Below, piece after piece: positions 36,191 through 49,252 of a DNA stretch of 64,000 nucleotides (positions within the stretch are counted from its first letter, which is position 1; the number at the start of each line of letters is the position of its first letter). The stretch is from NCBI GenBank assembly GCA_013397795.1, contig VZTJ01005471.1, positions 257,653-321,652 on the forward strand. Reading direction: 5' to 3'. The translations under genes and the position numbers were made by a program. Below the pieces are notes generated by a model. It was not told where the DNA came from. It made no database searches and saw nothing but the letters and a program-made list of their open reading frames with translations. This DNA comes from Orthonyx spaldingii. Lineage: Eukaryota; Chordata; Aves; Passeriformes; Orthonychidae.

Positions 36191-38278
36191 CTGTAAGCGA
36201 ACAGGATTAAGAGCATGAATTCCTAAGCTCATAAAACTACAAAGAAAGCATTTTCATCCAAGTAGAACAGGCCAAAGGTCCAGGGTTCCTGCTGACTTCA
36301 GCATGAGCCTTTTGGGCTTCTGAGATACCCCACTCCTGCCCTAGTTCCTGAGACAGCCTTTGCCTATCACAGTACAGGTGATTTGTAATCTCAGAATTAG
36401 CACAGGGCATTGCTGTGTAAGGATACGCTGAAGGGGATTCTTGGACCAGTCCTACATAGCCAGCTCTGCCAGCAGAAGATAAAATTGCTTTGTGGATCTT
36501 GCAAATTAGAGCTCTGTGTGCTTTCAATAACGAAAAACTCAGAAGGTGAACTACTAAATTATTATTTTCAGGACTCATAATTGTAGGCATTTTATTCTTT
36601 TGCCCTGATTTCACGGAAACATTTTTCATACAGAATGGTGGAAATAAAATCTAAAAATTATAGCAGTCTCCCTTAAATCTCTGCAGTGCAGTTGGTCATG
36701 TGAAGGATTTGAGTTTTGCACAAGGGTGACCCACCCATTTCAGAGATGCCTTGATTCAACCTGCTGCTCAGATCAGAAGTGCTCACAATTGAGTCCCCTG
36801 GGCAGTCAGATGTATCGGGGGCATTTTCAGCATTCTGCTGTGCAATCTGCTGCCTTACATGAACACAGGAGGGGAACATTTTGATTCTCGATCTTTGCAC
36901 AGGGATGATGCCACACTTAAAGCAAGTGTCTCCATTTCAGGGGCTGATGCAGCCCCATGGCAGTTCTCTCTTCCATCACCTCTTAGATGGAAATCTGGGC
37001 TGCCAGGCTTCTCTACACTTCCCAATCTGCTCTAAATGGCTGACTTACAGAGATAGAACCATGACATGGACACTGTGACGGGATCACACCTTTTCTTGAT
37101 CACAGACACGTGGAGAAATGTGAAATGGGCTTAGGAGTCTGCTGGTGTTGCCGAAGAGTCAATCAGATGCTTTGCTGGACAACCCTCGTAAAGCTTGTCA
37201 TGAATCTGTGATAAGTCACCTGGACATGGTTCACTCCTATCCTCTAGCACAAGCCTGCTAAGAATTTAGCAGCACTAGCCTAGGTAACCTAACCAGATTG
37301 CTTTCTGCTTCTTTAATTTTCTTGGACAGAAAAAATCAAGGATATTCTGATTTACATCCAAAAAGTATTTTGTGTTGCTTCCCAGAGAAGAAAAATTGAA
37401 TGCACCTGATTCTGAATTGCTGAGATTGTGTTCACTGAGGGCAACGGAAAAAAAAAAAACCAAATTCCAGGTTTCAGTGAGCACTGGATCAGGCAAAGAG
37501 GCCTTCCAAAGTGGCACATCAAACCAGAAATATACGAGGGGCTATTTTTCTTATAAAACTATAAGCTGCAAGTTAAATAACACACTGTCAACTTTTAGTT
37601 ACAGTTGCAGTTAACAGTGCATTTGAACAGATAAAGAGATGGGATCTAAATTCCAGAAGAGGTGTTCTCCTTTGCTTTTAAAGACACAGAAAAAAATACA
37701 CCTAAAATTAAGGAAAGCACATCTGAACTAAACCAAAATTCTATACACAATACTAAATTTTGGAATAATCACAGCAATCTCACATGCGAAACATGCTGGC
37801 ATTTTCCATTCTACACTGGGCACTTTTCGGTACATTTTTCCATTAAAAACATTTTAAAAAATATATATGAATTTCTAAATTTACAAATATTTAAAATTAC
37901 TAGAAGATGCAGATTTTGAAAAAGAAGCACAAGTTAAAATATACAAATCAGGACAGAAATTCAGGGAGTGAGGGAGGAAGAGAGGAAGGGAAGGATGCTC
38001 TGTGGCCTCACCCTAAGACCGGATCCATTTTTCTCCCCTGTGGGAAAGTTGCTGAAGCCTTGCCCAAGGTGTGGATTTGTGTTGTGGATTTGTGCCCTCT
38101 GGTGCAGGAACAGGCTCCAGGTTTAAAACCTTTGCCTCTTTGTTACAGCATTCTTGGTAAGCTCATGTATTACGCAACAACTCGGGAGGTTTCAGGCAAC
38201 ATCTCCCCAGCACAGAGAAAGAATGATAAAGTCATAAATTCCTTTCCAGCTGTGTACAGCTGTGCACATTTCAACCAG

Positions 38279-39535
38279 TTATTACAGAATCCAAGTATAG
38301 CTGAGGCTGGAAGGGACCTCAGGAGGTCTCAACTCCCACCTCCTGCTTAATGCAGGGACAGCTATTAGTTTAGATGAGGTTGCTCAGGGCTTCATCCGGG
38401 TGGGCCTTGAAATCCTTCACATGTGGGGATTTCATAACCACTCTGGGCAACCTGTTCCACTGCTTGCTTGACTGATGTCATGGTGAAAGATTTCTTCCTT
38501 ACATCCAATGTGGACCTCTTCTTTCAATTTACTTTCATTGTATCCTCTCATTTTTCACTACTGAGACTCCATCATCTCAATAACCTCCTTTGGAAACTGG
38601 AAGGCCGTTATTAAATCTCCCTTTCTTCCAAAGCTTTCTCTTGTCTGGGGTTAAGAGAACCAGCTCCCTCAGCCTCCCCTCCTAAAAAAACTGTAGCCCC
38701 CTGACCATCATGGTGGCCCTTCACTGAACACTCTACAGTTTATCAATGCCCTTCTCATACTGAAGGGCCCTAAACTGCTCGGAACTTTCTAGATGAGGTC
38801 TGAAGAACTGTATTTAAGGGGAATGATCTCTTCCCTCAGCCTCCTGACTGTGCTCCTGTCAGTGCAGCCCATGTCATACCAGCCCAGGATGCCGCAGGTC
38901 ATCGTCACTGCCATGGCACTGGGCTGCTTCCTGCTCAGCTCTCTGCCAACACCCTCGGGGCTGTTCCTGCACAGCTGCTCCCCAGCCTCCACCACTGCAG
39001 GAGGATTCTTCCTTCCCAAGCACATGACATTGTATTTATTACTGCAGAGTTTTGTAGGGTTCCTGCTGGCCCATCCCTCCATCCTCTCTAGGTCCCTTTG
39101 AGCAGCAGCCCTGTCCTCAGGTGTACCAGTCGCCCTCTCCAATTTAGTGTCATTGCAAACTTCGTGAACGTGCCTCTATCACCTCCTCCAGGTCACTGCT
39201 GAAAGTATCACACAGGACAATTCCCAGAAAAAAATCTTGTGGTGTTCCCCCTGCCACTGACCTCAGCTACAGTATGATCCATTAATCACTACCCTCTAAG
39301 TCAGACCAGCCAACCACTAATAATGCATTTATTTGTCCATCCATCCAAATTCTAAATTGGACACAAGAACATCTGTAGACCTTGTCTAAAAAGTCTTGCT
39401 GAAGTTAAGATAAATGACATCTACTGCTCTCCCTCATTCACAGCCTCATCCAGCTGTTTTATCCTAGAAGGCAATGACTATAACCTTGGTAAATCCATGC
39501 TGATTGTTTCCAGTCATCATTTCCTCCCTCCAAAT
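38279..39535 (-). mobile_element. Old 5'-truncated CR1 LINE (3' ~1.25 kb)
   Basis: The plus strand starts with TTACAGAATCC...GGCTGGAAGGGACCTCAGG, the antisense of a CR1 3' end. It continues with the expected antisense order: 'ctctgggcaacctgttccac' near 38440, 'ggcccttcactgaacact' near 38716, 'ccaggatgccgcaggtcat' near 38883, 'atcctctctaggtccctttg' near 39081, 'cttgctgaagttaaga' near 39394 and 'aaatccatgctgatt' near 39492. So the element's sense strand is minus, with the 3' end at 38279 and 5' truncation near 39535. Many substitutions and indels show it is old. The family is CR1, an active LINE of archosaurs and turtles; the subfamily cannot be fixed by eye. Confidence 0.92.
38789..39142 (-). 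pseudogene. Remnant of CR1 ORF2 (reverse transcriptase C-terminal part)
   Basis: A 117-codon open stretch survives on the minus strand inside the CR1. Its start resembles the region near the end of CR1 reverse transcriptase: RDLERMEGWASRNPTK followed by a CLGRKNP-like block, then a GILG segment and STVRRLREEIIPL near the end. The catalytic palm of the polymerase lies upstream and is missing because the element is 5' truncated. Frames before and after are broken. The plus-strand frame at 38793-39101 is only its shadow. It is non-functional. Confidence 0.75.
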
Positions 39536-40732
39536 GGGGTCTTTATGTTTAGTATTTCCTCAGTGGCCCATATCCACAAGTTAGGTGTATGCAGAAAGTA
39601 CCAGTCCAGGCTTTGTCACCAAACCAGCAGAGAGGCTGCACCAAAAAAGACTCTCAGCTCTCAAGCAGAGCCTGCTGACCTGCACTATGCATAGCTCTGC
39701 TGCTCTGCATTTGCCACAACATTCAGCCCCAGCCACAAAGGAGAGTGTCTGCATGTATGGACAGATGTGTACATAAAGATAAGACAGTCAGTTGCTTTTC
39801 ACCCTCACTTGTCAAAATTCAGTATTCACTCACGAGCCTTTCAGACTGCTGGTCAATTCTGCTTAGGTGAGGTATTTTAAAGATACTACTGCACTATAAA
39901 TCTAATTGGAAAAAAAAAAAGTAAGACAAATAAACCATTTCCTATTGCTTCCAAAACACTAAATATTAACTGAGTCTAACATGTATATACTAAAGACTAC
40001 ACACTCAGAGGAAAATATTCCACTATTCATGATGTCAATCACCAATGTCAATGTGGTGGTCCTGCCACAGAATTACAGATGAATAATGAAATCTCTCAAA
40101 ACTAAAAGGCATGGCAAAAAATGTATGTGCTTTTAGAATGATTTCTATATAAAACCATACATTTATTTAATCCAAATTAATTTCTACAGCCCTTTTCCAC
40201 AGAGGGATATTGCCTGAGATGAAAAATAACACATTCAAGCTTCTTTTAGCAAGGCTAATACCTGCATGCTCTTGAGACTGCATTCTTATTTCTGCTGGTA
40301 GGTGCTGTATAAATTTGTAATAGAGACCATCTGATAAGCATTTTCCAAGACTGCTTCTTCCATGTGAACAGAAATAAATTCTCAGCATCTGGATGCCATG
40401 GCATGATGATGGTAATTGAAACCCTTGCTCAGAAGTACAGTGAAGTATCTAGAGGCAGCACAACCTAATGGAAATTTTCAGTAGAAGCATGAAATTCCAC
40501 AGGCTCTTGCAGCACATCCGACCAGGATAAGAGCTGCTGCCTGAAAGGACAAGCTGACCATACCATGGGAAATGCAGTATAAAGCCAGAGAAAGGTGATC
40601 TTACTAAAAACACAAAGCTTTTCCAAATGTCTGACACTATCAGTAGGCTCTGAGTTGCCTTTTTTCCAGTTTAAATTTATAAAATCACTGTTGCATTGAT
40701 AAACAAATAATTAAAAGAATTCATTCTCCTAC

Positions 40733-40750
40733 CTGTATCACCCTTAAGTA
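40733..40750 (-). other. Candidate 18-nt microexon (speculative)
   Basis: Minus-strand CCTTCTAATTTCCCCAG is an excellent 3' splice site with a CTAAT branch-point-like motif, and GATACAG followed by GTAGGA is a good 5' splice site. The 18 bases are open in frame (YLRVIQ). Size, frame preservation and splice strength fit a cassette microexon. There is no independent evidence. Confidence 0.15.
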
Positions 40751-43424
40751 CTGGGGAAATTAGAAGGACTACTTTTTGGGACATTCACCATGATATATGC
40801 TCTCCTGACTTGAAGGAAAATATATCTGAGAGAGAGTCTTGAAGTCCCATTTTAAATTATAGTGAGAGTTATGTAATTATTTATAAACAGGTAAAGGCTA
40901 ATTAATTTTGATGCTGCAAACCTACAACAGACTGAGATGAACCTAATTCTGCCTTTTTACCTTATCTTCCTTTTCTTCTATGTATAACCTTACTTTAAAA
41001 TACACTGGGGACATTAGCTGCATCCTGATCAATGGCTATGGTTTGATTTTCAAATTTTGGATTACCTTTCCACCTGAAAGAAAAAAATAGTGCATGGTTG
41101 ATACATAACATAAAGGAGTTTTATGACATGATGGACAGAGTTACTACAGAATCTAAATGTGATATAGCAGTATATGCTGTTGTATATACTCTGTTTTTCC
41201 AGAAGCTATTTTTTAAACAACTGTTTTATTACATTCCACTTACATCAGTGAGAAGTCAACTTCAGACAAAGTTATACTTAGAAAAACATGTACTATTTAA
41301 ACACTGTATTATCAGAAGCCCTCCACTGTTGTACTGTAGGTGTGTTTACATTCCCGTCACAAAAATTTGCTATAGGAAGATCTGGAAACAAACTACATTA
41401 AGACAGTATTCTCTGTCTATCAATTTAAGCAAAATTTTTAACACTGCTGTTTGACAAGAATGCCTTTCCAAAGCTTGATTGTTAACAGACTCCAGGAAAA
41501 AAATTTATTTCATAAGTAATATCACACATTTTCAGTTTGTAAGCTCTGAAAACATGTGTTTACAGTTTGAGAAAGTTCCAAATGGGAAAGGAAAACAGAA
41601 AATAAAAGCATCTGATTCATAAAGATTGATGGGATTTAGGTTGTTATTTACAGAATCATTCAAACAAACCAAGAACAAACCCAATTTAACAGAAGCCCTT
41701 CTATTTTCATTAAATAATAGAATTTCAACCACCTGGATTTTTGCTAGTTTCCTACATAGACACACACACACAAGCCATTCCAATGTGGAGAAAGTTTCTA
41801 AATTGCTCAAGTATTTCCATGGATTAGCCCCTCTGATCAAAATTTCACAGAAAACTAACATTGCAGTAGCATCTCCCAGCCTCTGCTGAGAATAAGGGAG
41901 AAGATTTAAACCAGAGTGCAAGAGACCAGCTTACAAAGAACCTCTTCCACTAAAGTTTGCTGTGCATCACACAGCACTCTCCATGTCCAAAGTTTAGTGC
42001 TACAGCCAAGAGCTTATTGCAGACAACAGTTCTGAAGTCAAATATCTCTTAAAATAACTCCTCTAATTGTAGGCACACCTGCTTGCAGAACTGGTCACGA
42101 GTAACTGGCATTTTTACTCCTTTCTAAAGCCAAAAGTAATCTGGTCAGAAGATGTTCGTGGGCAAAACAGGCAAGTGGAAGACACAGTGCAAAGCAGCAG
42201 TAGAAGGGCAGCCAGGCAGCAGAGCAGTGTGCAGGAGAAGCAGCAGGAAGACTGGAAGCAATGCTACAGGTGGCATCAAACCTGTACCCACTTAGTAACT
42301 ACAGTTGCACAGTGCAAGGTTAAGAAATATGTTGTCCCTCTCTCAGGACCACAGTTTCTCCTGCTGATGTGCAGATCTTTGTTCCTACTTGCTGGCACAC
42401 AGCAGAATTCGTCACTAAAACAGCTGCTCTACTGACAATTGAAGTGATGACCCAGCTCCATTTCAGGGACTGTAAATGCTTCTGACCACATTCACAGCTG
42501 GGCCACTGAGTGGGAAACACACTGAAATGAGTCTTCAGCTTTCACCCATTGCTATACAAAATCTCTTCCACACACAGGAAAAATGAAGACACTGTTTTAC
42601 TCCTGGGACATTGCAGTAGCCCCTGCTTGTCCTGGCAAGGCCACATCTTTCCACAGAACTGTATGAAAAAACTGAAAGGATTATGGTTTTGCCTTGGCAG
42701 TGCTTTGTATTGAGAACTGGCTTCACCCTCACAGAAGAGGTTAACGAGGTGGACAAATCACAATCTCTATGTAGCCCTAAGACACCACTTTTAACCATAA
42801 GATGCTTAGCACCTAAAGTAAGCTTCCAGTCACTCTCAGTTAAAAGGTCTGGCCCCCTTAGTTACTCACAATAAAAAGAGAACCATCCAGGCCACATTCA
42901 CTTCAGCTGAGCATGGGCACTGTTCTCACAATCCCAGATGTTCTTCACAAGCAGTAATTCACTTTGTGTCTTTATTAATTGCTGCTTAAAAATCTAACAC
43001 CTCACAGCCTATCTCTACTCTTCCAGCCACAACTGCTGAAGTTAACCCAGATGTTTAATTTCTAATGTAACAATGTTAGAACAATGTAACTGTCATACTT
43101 CCCCTCAAGGGCCAATAGATGCTTTGGTAGAAAAGACGTGGACAGATTAAAATGATATACAGGATTGAACAGTTTACAAACACAAGGTAAATTGATTTGA
43201 AAATCCTGGTAACTGCTGGCATATACCTGGAAACATTTGTTAGAGCTGCAGGTCCAGTGGCAGACAGTTTTGCTCATGGGGAGCCACCATATAATACTGT
43301 AATCTCATCCTAAACTGCCTGAGAACTTCTAGCCATGAGGTTTCAATGGGTATAAACCAGTTCGTAAAAAACCCTTTCCCCTTTTGAGACAGCTCAAATA
43401 CTGGCTTCACTTAGTGCCTCTCAC

Positions 43425-43474
43425 CTGGCAATGGCTACCACAAAGAATTGACTGGATATTTTTGAAAACTGGAA
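43425..43474 (-). other. Candidate coding exon with strong donor (speculative)
   Basis: ATTGCCAG followed by GTGAGA on the minus strand is a near-consensus donor. A frame open for 70 codons (from 43633) runs right up to it. The nearest acceptor gives a 50-nt exon ending FQFSKISSQFFVVAIA plus a split codon; earlier AGs would make it longer. The acceptor CAAACTGAAAATTTTACAG is mediocre. No family is recognised. Confidence 0.15.
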
Positions 43475-46400
43475 CTGTAAAATTTTCAGTTTGTGAGAAA
43501 AAGCGTGTAAGTGTAGAGAGGTCAACTGGTTTCCCACTGATCCAAATTTAAGCCCGCTCTTACTGCAAACGTGTATCAGGTAGTGACACACATCATCAGC
43601 CTGAATCAAACTGAACAATTCTCTAATACACACATCTACAATCAGAACTTTGAAAGCAAAGGGAAGTTTGAAATCTCATAGCTCTGAATTTAACTTATAA
43701 TTTCCTTGCTGGTTTCCCACACTCCATTACTTGCTGCACAAACAGGTACCCAAACAGAGCTGCTTGCTTGCTGACTGTTCCGTATTTAAACCTTAGCAGG
43801 CACAATAAAGATAAGGAACTCCACCTGTATGTATTTTGAATGCTATCCCACACTGGAAGCAATTTGCTGTCTCAGAAATGCATTCCAGCTTTCTCTTAGT
43901 AGTACAGAATCACATATACCTGCACAAATGTGAGAGTAGAACTGAACAATTTTTTCTTTCACCCTTTATCATACCTGTAGTATGATGTTTTCCTCACATT
44001 TCTATGAATAACTTAAATCAATTCCACAAAGAATATTCACTCAAAGACTTACTGGAGAAAAGGAAATAGGAAACAATTTGAGGATTGCACAATGCACAGG
44101 ATGAGCCCTAGAACTCTTTGACAAACATGAACCATGAGATTACATTTTCACTTCCTGCACTGAACGGAGTAAAATAACCATGGAATAAATGAAAGATGTT
44201 CCATTTTTAAAAACATAGCCCACTTGATGAGGTATTGCAAAATCACAACTCATTTTCCTCTTATCTCTAAATATGGTATTTAACTGAGTAATTATTTGAG
44301 TCATGTAGGCCACATGTGGATGAGGAGCTGGATAGACTTTTGTGTTGGTTAATTTATAAATAAGCCCATACAAACACTGCTTTACTAGAGCAATAGAAGT
44401 ACAGACTTCACTTCTGAGGGGAGAAAAAAAGAAAGAATGGCAAACTCCTGCTTCCTGTTATGCTTCATGTTATCTTTCAAAAGTTCAGCAGCAAAGAGCT
44501 ACCATGAAACAAGCCAGAGCATTTAATGAGACAGCAACTGGCAAATAACACATCTAATGGGACAAGTTGTACTTTTTCTTCAGGCTAGTCAATAAATTGT
44601 ATTGCATGAAAAGTACTGCCTATAGCTCTTTAAATAAATAGTAAAGTATAGGTAAAAAGTAGGAATGTATTAATTTGGGGAAAAATCTTACTGCTTATGC
44701 CTCAGAAATTACTTTAAAAACTAAACTAATTGGAGTCAAAGAGGCAAAGAGAGTCTCTTCACCTGAAAGGTGAGGGAAATTTGATGAACTAATATCTATA
44801 TGGAAAATATCTTACACTGGTTTCTGTAACTGCAATTGTAGGCTGATTTCAAATAGAGCAAAGCCAATAAAAAAACCTGTTCGCAAAATTAAAAAAATTC
44901 TAATTGAGTATCTGTGAGATTTTTTACTTAAGTGTCCAAAAAGATTGTTCTACCTCAAAATCTCTCTTCTGGTAATGGTGTCATCTTTAGCTTCATTCTT
45001 CCTCCTTTACACCTCAGCACCCACATCTACTGCCTTAATTTCTGTTAATCTTTATATCACTGGCTCACAGCTGCAGCTTTGCACACTTTCCCTGCAGTCT
45101 TCCTTCAGTTCTGTATTCTGGACACAGTACATCACTTAATCCCTGTGCACTGTATCACCTGAATGCTCGTGTAACTCTCCATGGCAAAGAACAACTCTGT
45201 GCCCAGTTCACCTGCACCAACATTCCTCTCTTCCAGTGATGCCACCAAACTGCCATTTCAGTCCCATATGTGATACTTTCTTCTTTCTCCCTGCACATAA
45301 TGCATCTCAGTAATCTGTTTTCTTTTCTAGGCTTTACTGTGTATTTCCAGGTTTAAATTTATGCAAATGCAGGTCTGCATTTGGTCCAGGTGCTCTTTAG
45401 GAAATCATGGCACTCTGTCTCAGCTCCTGCACCACAATCCCTTCGCACAGGGCAGCAAAAGGGTTTCTTTCCTTTCCCTCCCACAACCCAGATTTCAGTC
45501 CTTACTGTTCAATCTTCTGGCCCAAAGTACCTTTAGTGTTGGGTTAAAGCCACTGAATAAATTCACCATAGGGTAAAGACCATCTTTAATCAAAGTCTTA
45601 ATTGTTAAAATTACTACCTTGAATTTTTTGCTTGTCTTCTTTTATTATATCCATGTAAACTGGAAAACAAAACAAAGTCTCTTTTTTTCCTATCAATGTT
45701 CCTGTTCCTATATTCATTTGTAAGGTATCTTATTGGCATTCCTACTTGCAGCTCTAACAAATCCATTGCTATTTGCATCTCTACAAGACCATTAAGATTT
45801 ATAATTTTTATGTACTTTTATTCTTTTGTTTTTCTAAATGCTGATCCTCCTAGGTTCTCTTGCTCTTCAAGCTGAGCACTGAAAAAATCTGCCAAACAAG
45901 AATGAACCTGTCCCTGGACAAATCATTCTTGCAGCTTTAGAGGCTATATTCAGAAACTTTTCCCTTTAGCTGAGCAAGTGATTCTGCCCCTGGGAAGGTG
46001 TGGTCATCAGTATTCACATAATATTAGCATTCAACACATCCCAGAGTGATCTCATCTTTCTACAGGGTATCACTGCTTCTCTACTTTTGCAGCACTCTCT
46101 CTCTCTCAATTCCCACTGCAGGCATTACTGTGTTAGCTGGGAGTTTAAACCTCTACAAGTCTCTTACCTATATACAAAACGATTGGTTCATACAGCCTCT
46201 GTGTGAAAGCAGTCACGGAGGCGTTCAGCTGCTGTACATTCACATGGATATAAAGCAGAGCTCCAGCAGAAGATCTGATGGAGTCTGTGCCTGGTTTGAT
46301 TGGTTTGGAAAATAAGAACAGGCAGTTTTACCTCAGCTGAAGAACTATTTACCATGGACTCCCTGTTACAGATTTGTTTCTTCAAAACATCTGGACTGAC

Positions 46401-48366
46401 TATTGAAAACCACCAACAAATGTCCAGCTAAGATCAAAGGAAACCTTTTAGATGGGGTCCAAATCAACAAATGCTCATCTTCAGAAGTCAGTGCATGTGA
46501 GACACACTCACACAGCCACGCCAACCGCACGAGGATCTATGTTCTTTCTTAGCACTACTTATGTTGTAAGAAGTGGTGTTTGTATGGGATCTCCAGACTC
46601 ACAGTTCATGCTGCTCACTTCTTAAGTGAAATGTAACGCTTGCTTTGGCATTAGACAGTTCACATCACAGAAACCATTCATGTTCAACTGCCAGGAAGAG
46701 CAGAAAGCCAGATATGAGGTGCAGATCACTGCAGTAGCAATAGCCTTGCTTTGTGAGCTTTATCCACGTGGTCTCGAACTACAGAAATATCAAGGAGTTC
46801 CACGCACTACAAGGTGCCCCATCCCTGGGCCTATGTGATACAGCACCACTGATATGTTTAAAGATCTGGGAAAATGCCCATAAACATTCTGAAAACAACA
46901 CTGAGAGATGCTGATGTAGAACTCCTCCACTCATTACTGGCCCAATCACAATATGCCTCTCCTGTGCTAGGGGATTCACAATAAAAAGATGCTATATTTG
47001 CAAATCCTAAACAATCGATGCCTTTGCTTTCAAAATATCAGTACGGGCTTGTATCTTAAATTACCTGATTAACAGCAAGTGGCCATAGGTTCTGGCATTT
47101 TTCTCAACTAAGAACTGAGCCAGGATCACCTGAATTTTAAGTTCACTCATGATTCTACAGAGCTTTAACAACACTGGCTGGAATACTATTTTGGTTCATT
47201 GTATGATAAATATTACATATTTGGTTAAAGTTATGGTTTATTCAGCATATATCCTACTTGGAGTTAGGAGTTTGAAACAAGTTCCCAAAGCACTGTAGAC
47301 AGCTGAATTTCACACATCTATCTGGGGGATGAGCGCCTTTATAACAGATTTGTCTGATTTGTACTTATACTGTGGAACTTTATTGAACCCCTGATGTCCT
47401 TTATCAGATTTAACCCAATTTCAATACATTTAAAACTGAGGGGATTCCCTGAATCCAACCTGCAGACAACTCTTTCCAGGACTGTTTTTATTATTTCCAG
47501 GGTAGCATATAAGAAAGAGGAAGGGGATGATAAAGACAGAGACATCTGTAAAGCACCTGTTATTATTTGTTATGATGCTATTTGTAGTAATAATTCTTAA
47601 ATCCAGTTGTAGCCCTGGAAAACACAAACTGAAGCTGTATTGCTGCAAAGCTGTGAAGGCAGTGGTACAGAAACTGTACTGCCTTGCCAAAACCACTCAT
47701 TTCTTCCAAGGTTTCAACAAATACAGAATAGAATTTACTGTCATAAGGTGACCTAGACTAAATGCAAACTAAAGGAAAATACACAGGAAAACTTACAAAC
47801 CTCCTACAAAGAACAAATTTCTAAACTTTGAGACAAACACCACTAGCACATAGGTGGCCTGGAAGTACAGATTTAATTAACACTCCTGCAAACTTCTTTT
47901 CCCCAAAGGCCCAAGATGAAAAGCAAGCCTACAGAGTCAGCTTGACCCAAAAGAAACGTGTATGAATGTAGTACAAAAGCAAAGTTAGGTTCAGTGACTA
48001 ATCCTGGTCCTTAGCCAGACAATTACAGAGACAACAAAAAACCCCACCACATTAAGTAAAGCAACAGTCCTGCAGGATGAAAATGAGCAATGTTCATTTT
48101 CTTCCCTACACATTTCATAATAATTTAAAAGTGTCAGGGAACAGCCAGGTCCCTTGGCTTTGTTAGGTAACACATCTGCTGTGGAGTCCTCATTAGGGAG
48201 AGGTGGTACTGCTGCTTGCTGATGGGACCATCCCTACCAGGTCACCTGCCAGGCACGTTATCAAAGACGCAGCATTTTCTAAACTTCTAAACCCTTTCTT
48301 TTGTTGCTAAAAAGATATGTAGGACTACATGCAAATATTGAAACAGTATTGATTTTTTTTCTGAAA

Positions 48367-48386
48367 TGCAAGTTTTGCAACTTGCA
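48367..48386. other. Perfect 8-bp inverted repeat, 4-nt loop
   Basis: TGCAAGTT and AACTTGCA flank TTGC. Tight local hairpin; no further context. Confidence 0.8.
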
Positions 48387-49173
48387 GCTAGACAGCACTT
48401 AGCCTGGCATGAGTTACCAGTGGTGGGAGGCACAGCCCCTTCCCGACACCACCTTCCACTGGCTTTAGAATTCACTGAAAAGCAGGCTCAGGTCTGTGCC
48501 AACAGAGGCAGCTGGGTGAGGAAAGCAAAGGTGCCCTTCAGGTCTGAACTCGGCAAAACATTGAGCAGAAGAGCTCCAGGAAGTTCCTACATACAGGACA
48601 GATGGTTTTAAAGCCCACAAGCTTGATCTTTGGCAGAATAAATATTCTCAAGCATGGTTTAGGAGAGAGACTGCATGGACTCAAATTATCCTAGAGAGTT
48701 TAAAGACATGGGATGGATATCCAGTGTCTGAGTCGGCCACATCTTGGCCCCACTTAGTTTACTAGGATGGACAAAAGCATTTTTTCCCAGATGCATTGGA
48801 TGTTGGTGCCTGGCTCCTCAGCAGAGGAGAGGCGGCTGATGTTGGACAACCAGCAGTGAGCGAGTTCAGCATCAGCTGCCCAGCAGAATGCAAACAGACA
48901 CCTCAGAAAATCATACACAGTTTTCTCTGCCAAGCTCTGATGGAGGTTACAGGCCCTGTGAAGTCTCAGAGAAGAATTGGAAAAGGAAAAGCAAAGTCTT
49001 TTTTCAAGGAATCTCAAAGTAATTCAGGGGACAATATGCGTGTACACCTAATTTCAAGAGAAAATGACTTCCTGGGTATGTCTGCTACTCTTGCCTGAGG
49101 TAAATGTTCTGAGATGCACAAAACATCCCACGAGTTTTCTCAGGTGAAAACAGAGCATGTTTTTCTTGTTCAG

Positions 49174-49252
49174 AAGGTGAAGGGCTTACAGGGGATGTAC
49201 AAGTGCCTCACACAGGGCAAACATCATCTCTCTTCACAACAATGGAGAAAAG
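49174..49252 (+). other. Candidate 79-nt coding exon (speculative)
   Basis: CATGTTTTTCTTGTTCAG (ending 49173) and GAGAAAAG followed by GTAAGG are both strong splice sites. Two frames are open across the whole interval, one starting KVKGLQGMYKCLTQGK. No family is recognised. It is the best plus-strand interval with strong sites at both ends. Confidence 0.2.

Larger units (their letters stand above)
29303..38278. other. Unique non-coding sequence, no gene recognised
   Basis: It contains an (AAAT)n microsatellite, poly-T and poly-A runs (34831-34843; about 37449-37460), a purine-rich patch at 37964-37994, the hairpins at 35644-35695 and 36158-36178, and candidate exons at 31697-31720 (+) and 36146-36190 (-). 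No gene or dispersed repeat is recognised. Confidence 0.6.

Noticed and set aside
38793..39101. 102-codon plus-strand frame
   Set aside because: It is the antisense shadow of the CR1 reverse-transcriptase remnant.
46168..46198. 31-nt minus-strand interval with fair splice sites
   Set aside because: It is short, breaks phase and has only moderate sites. The similar 31-nt interval at 49505-49535 and the 38-nt one at 59101-59138 are equally weak.
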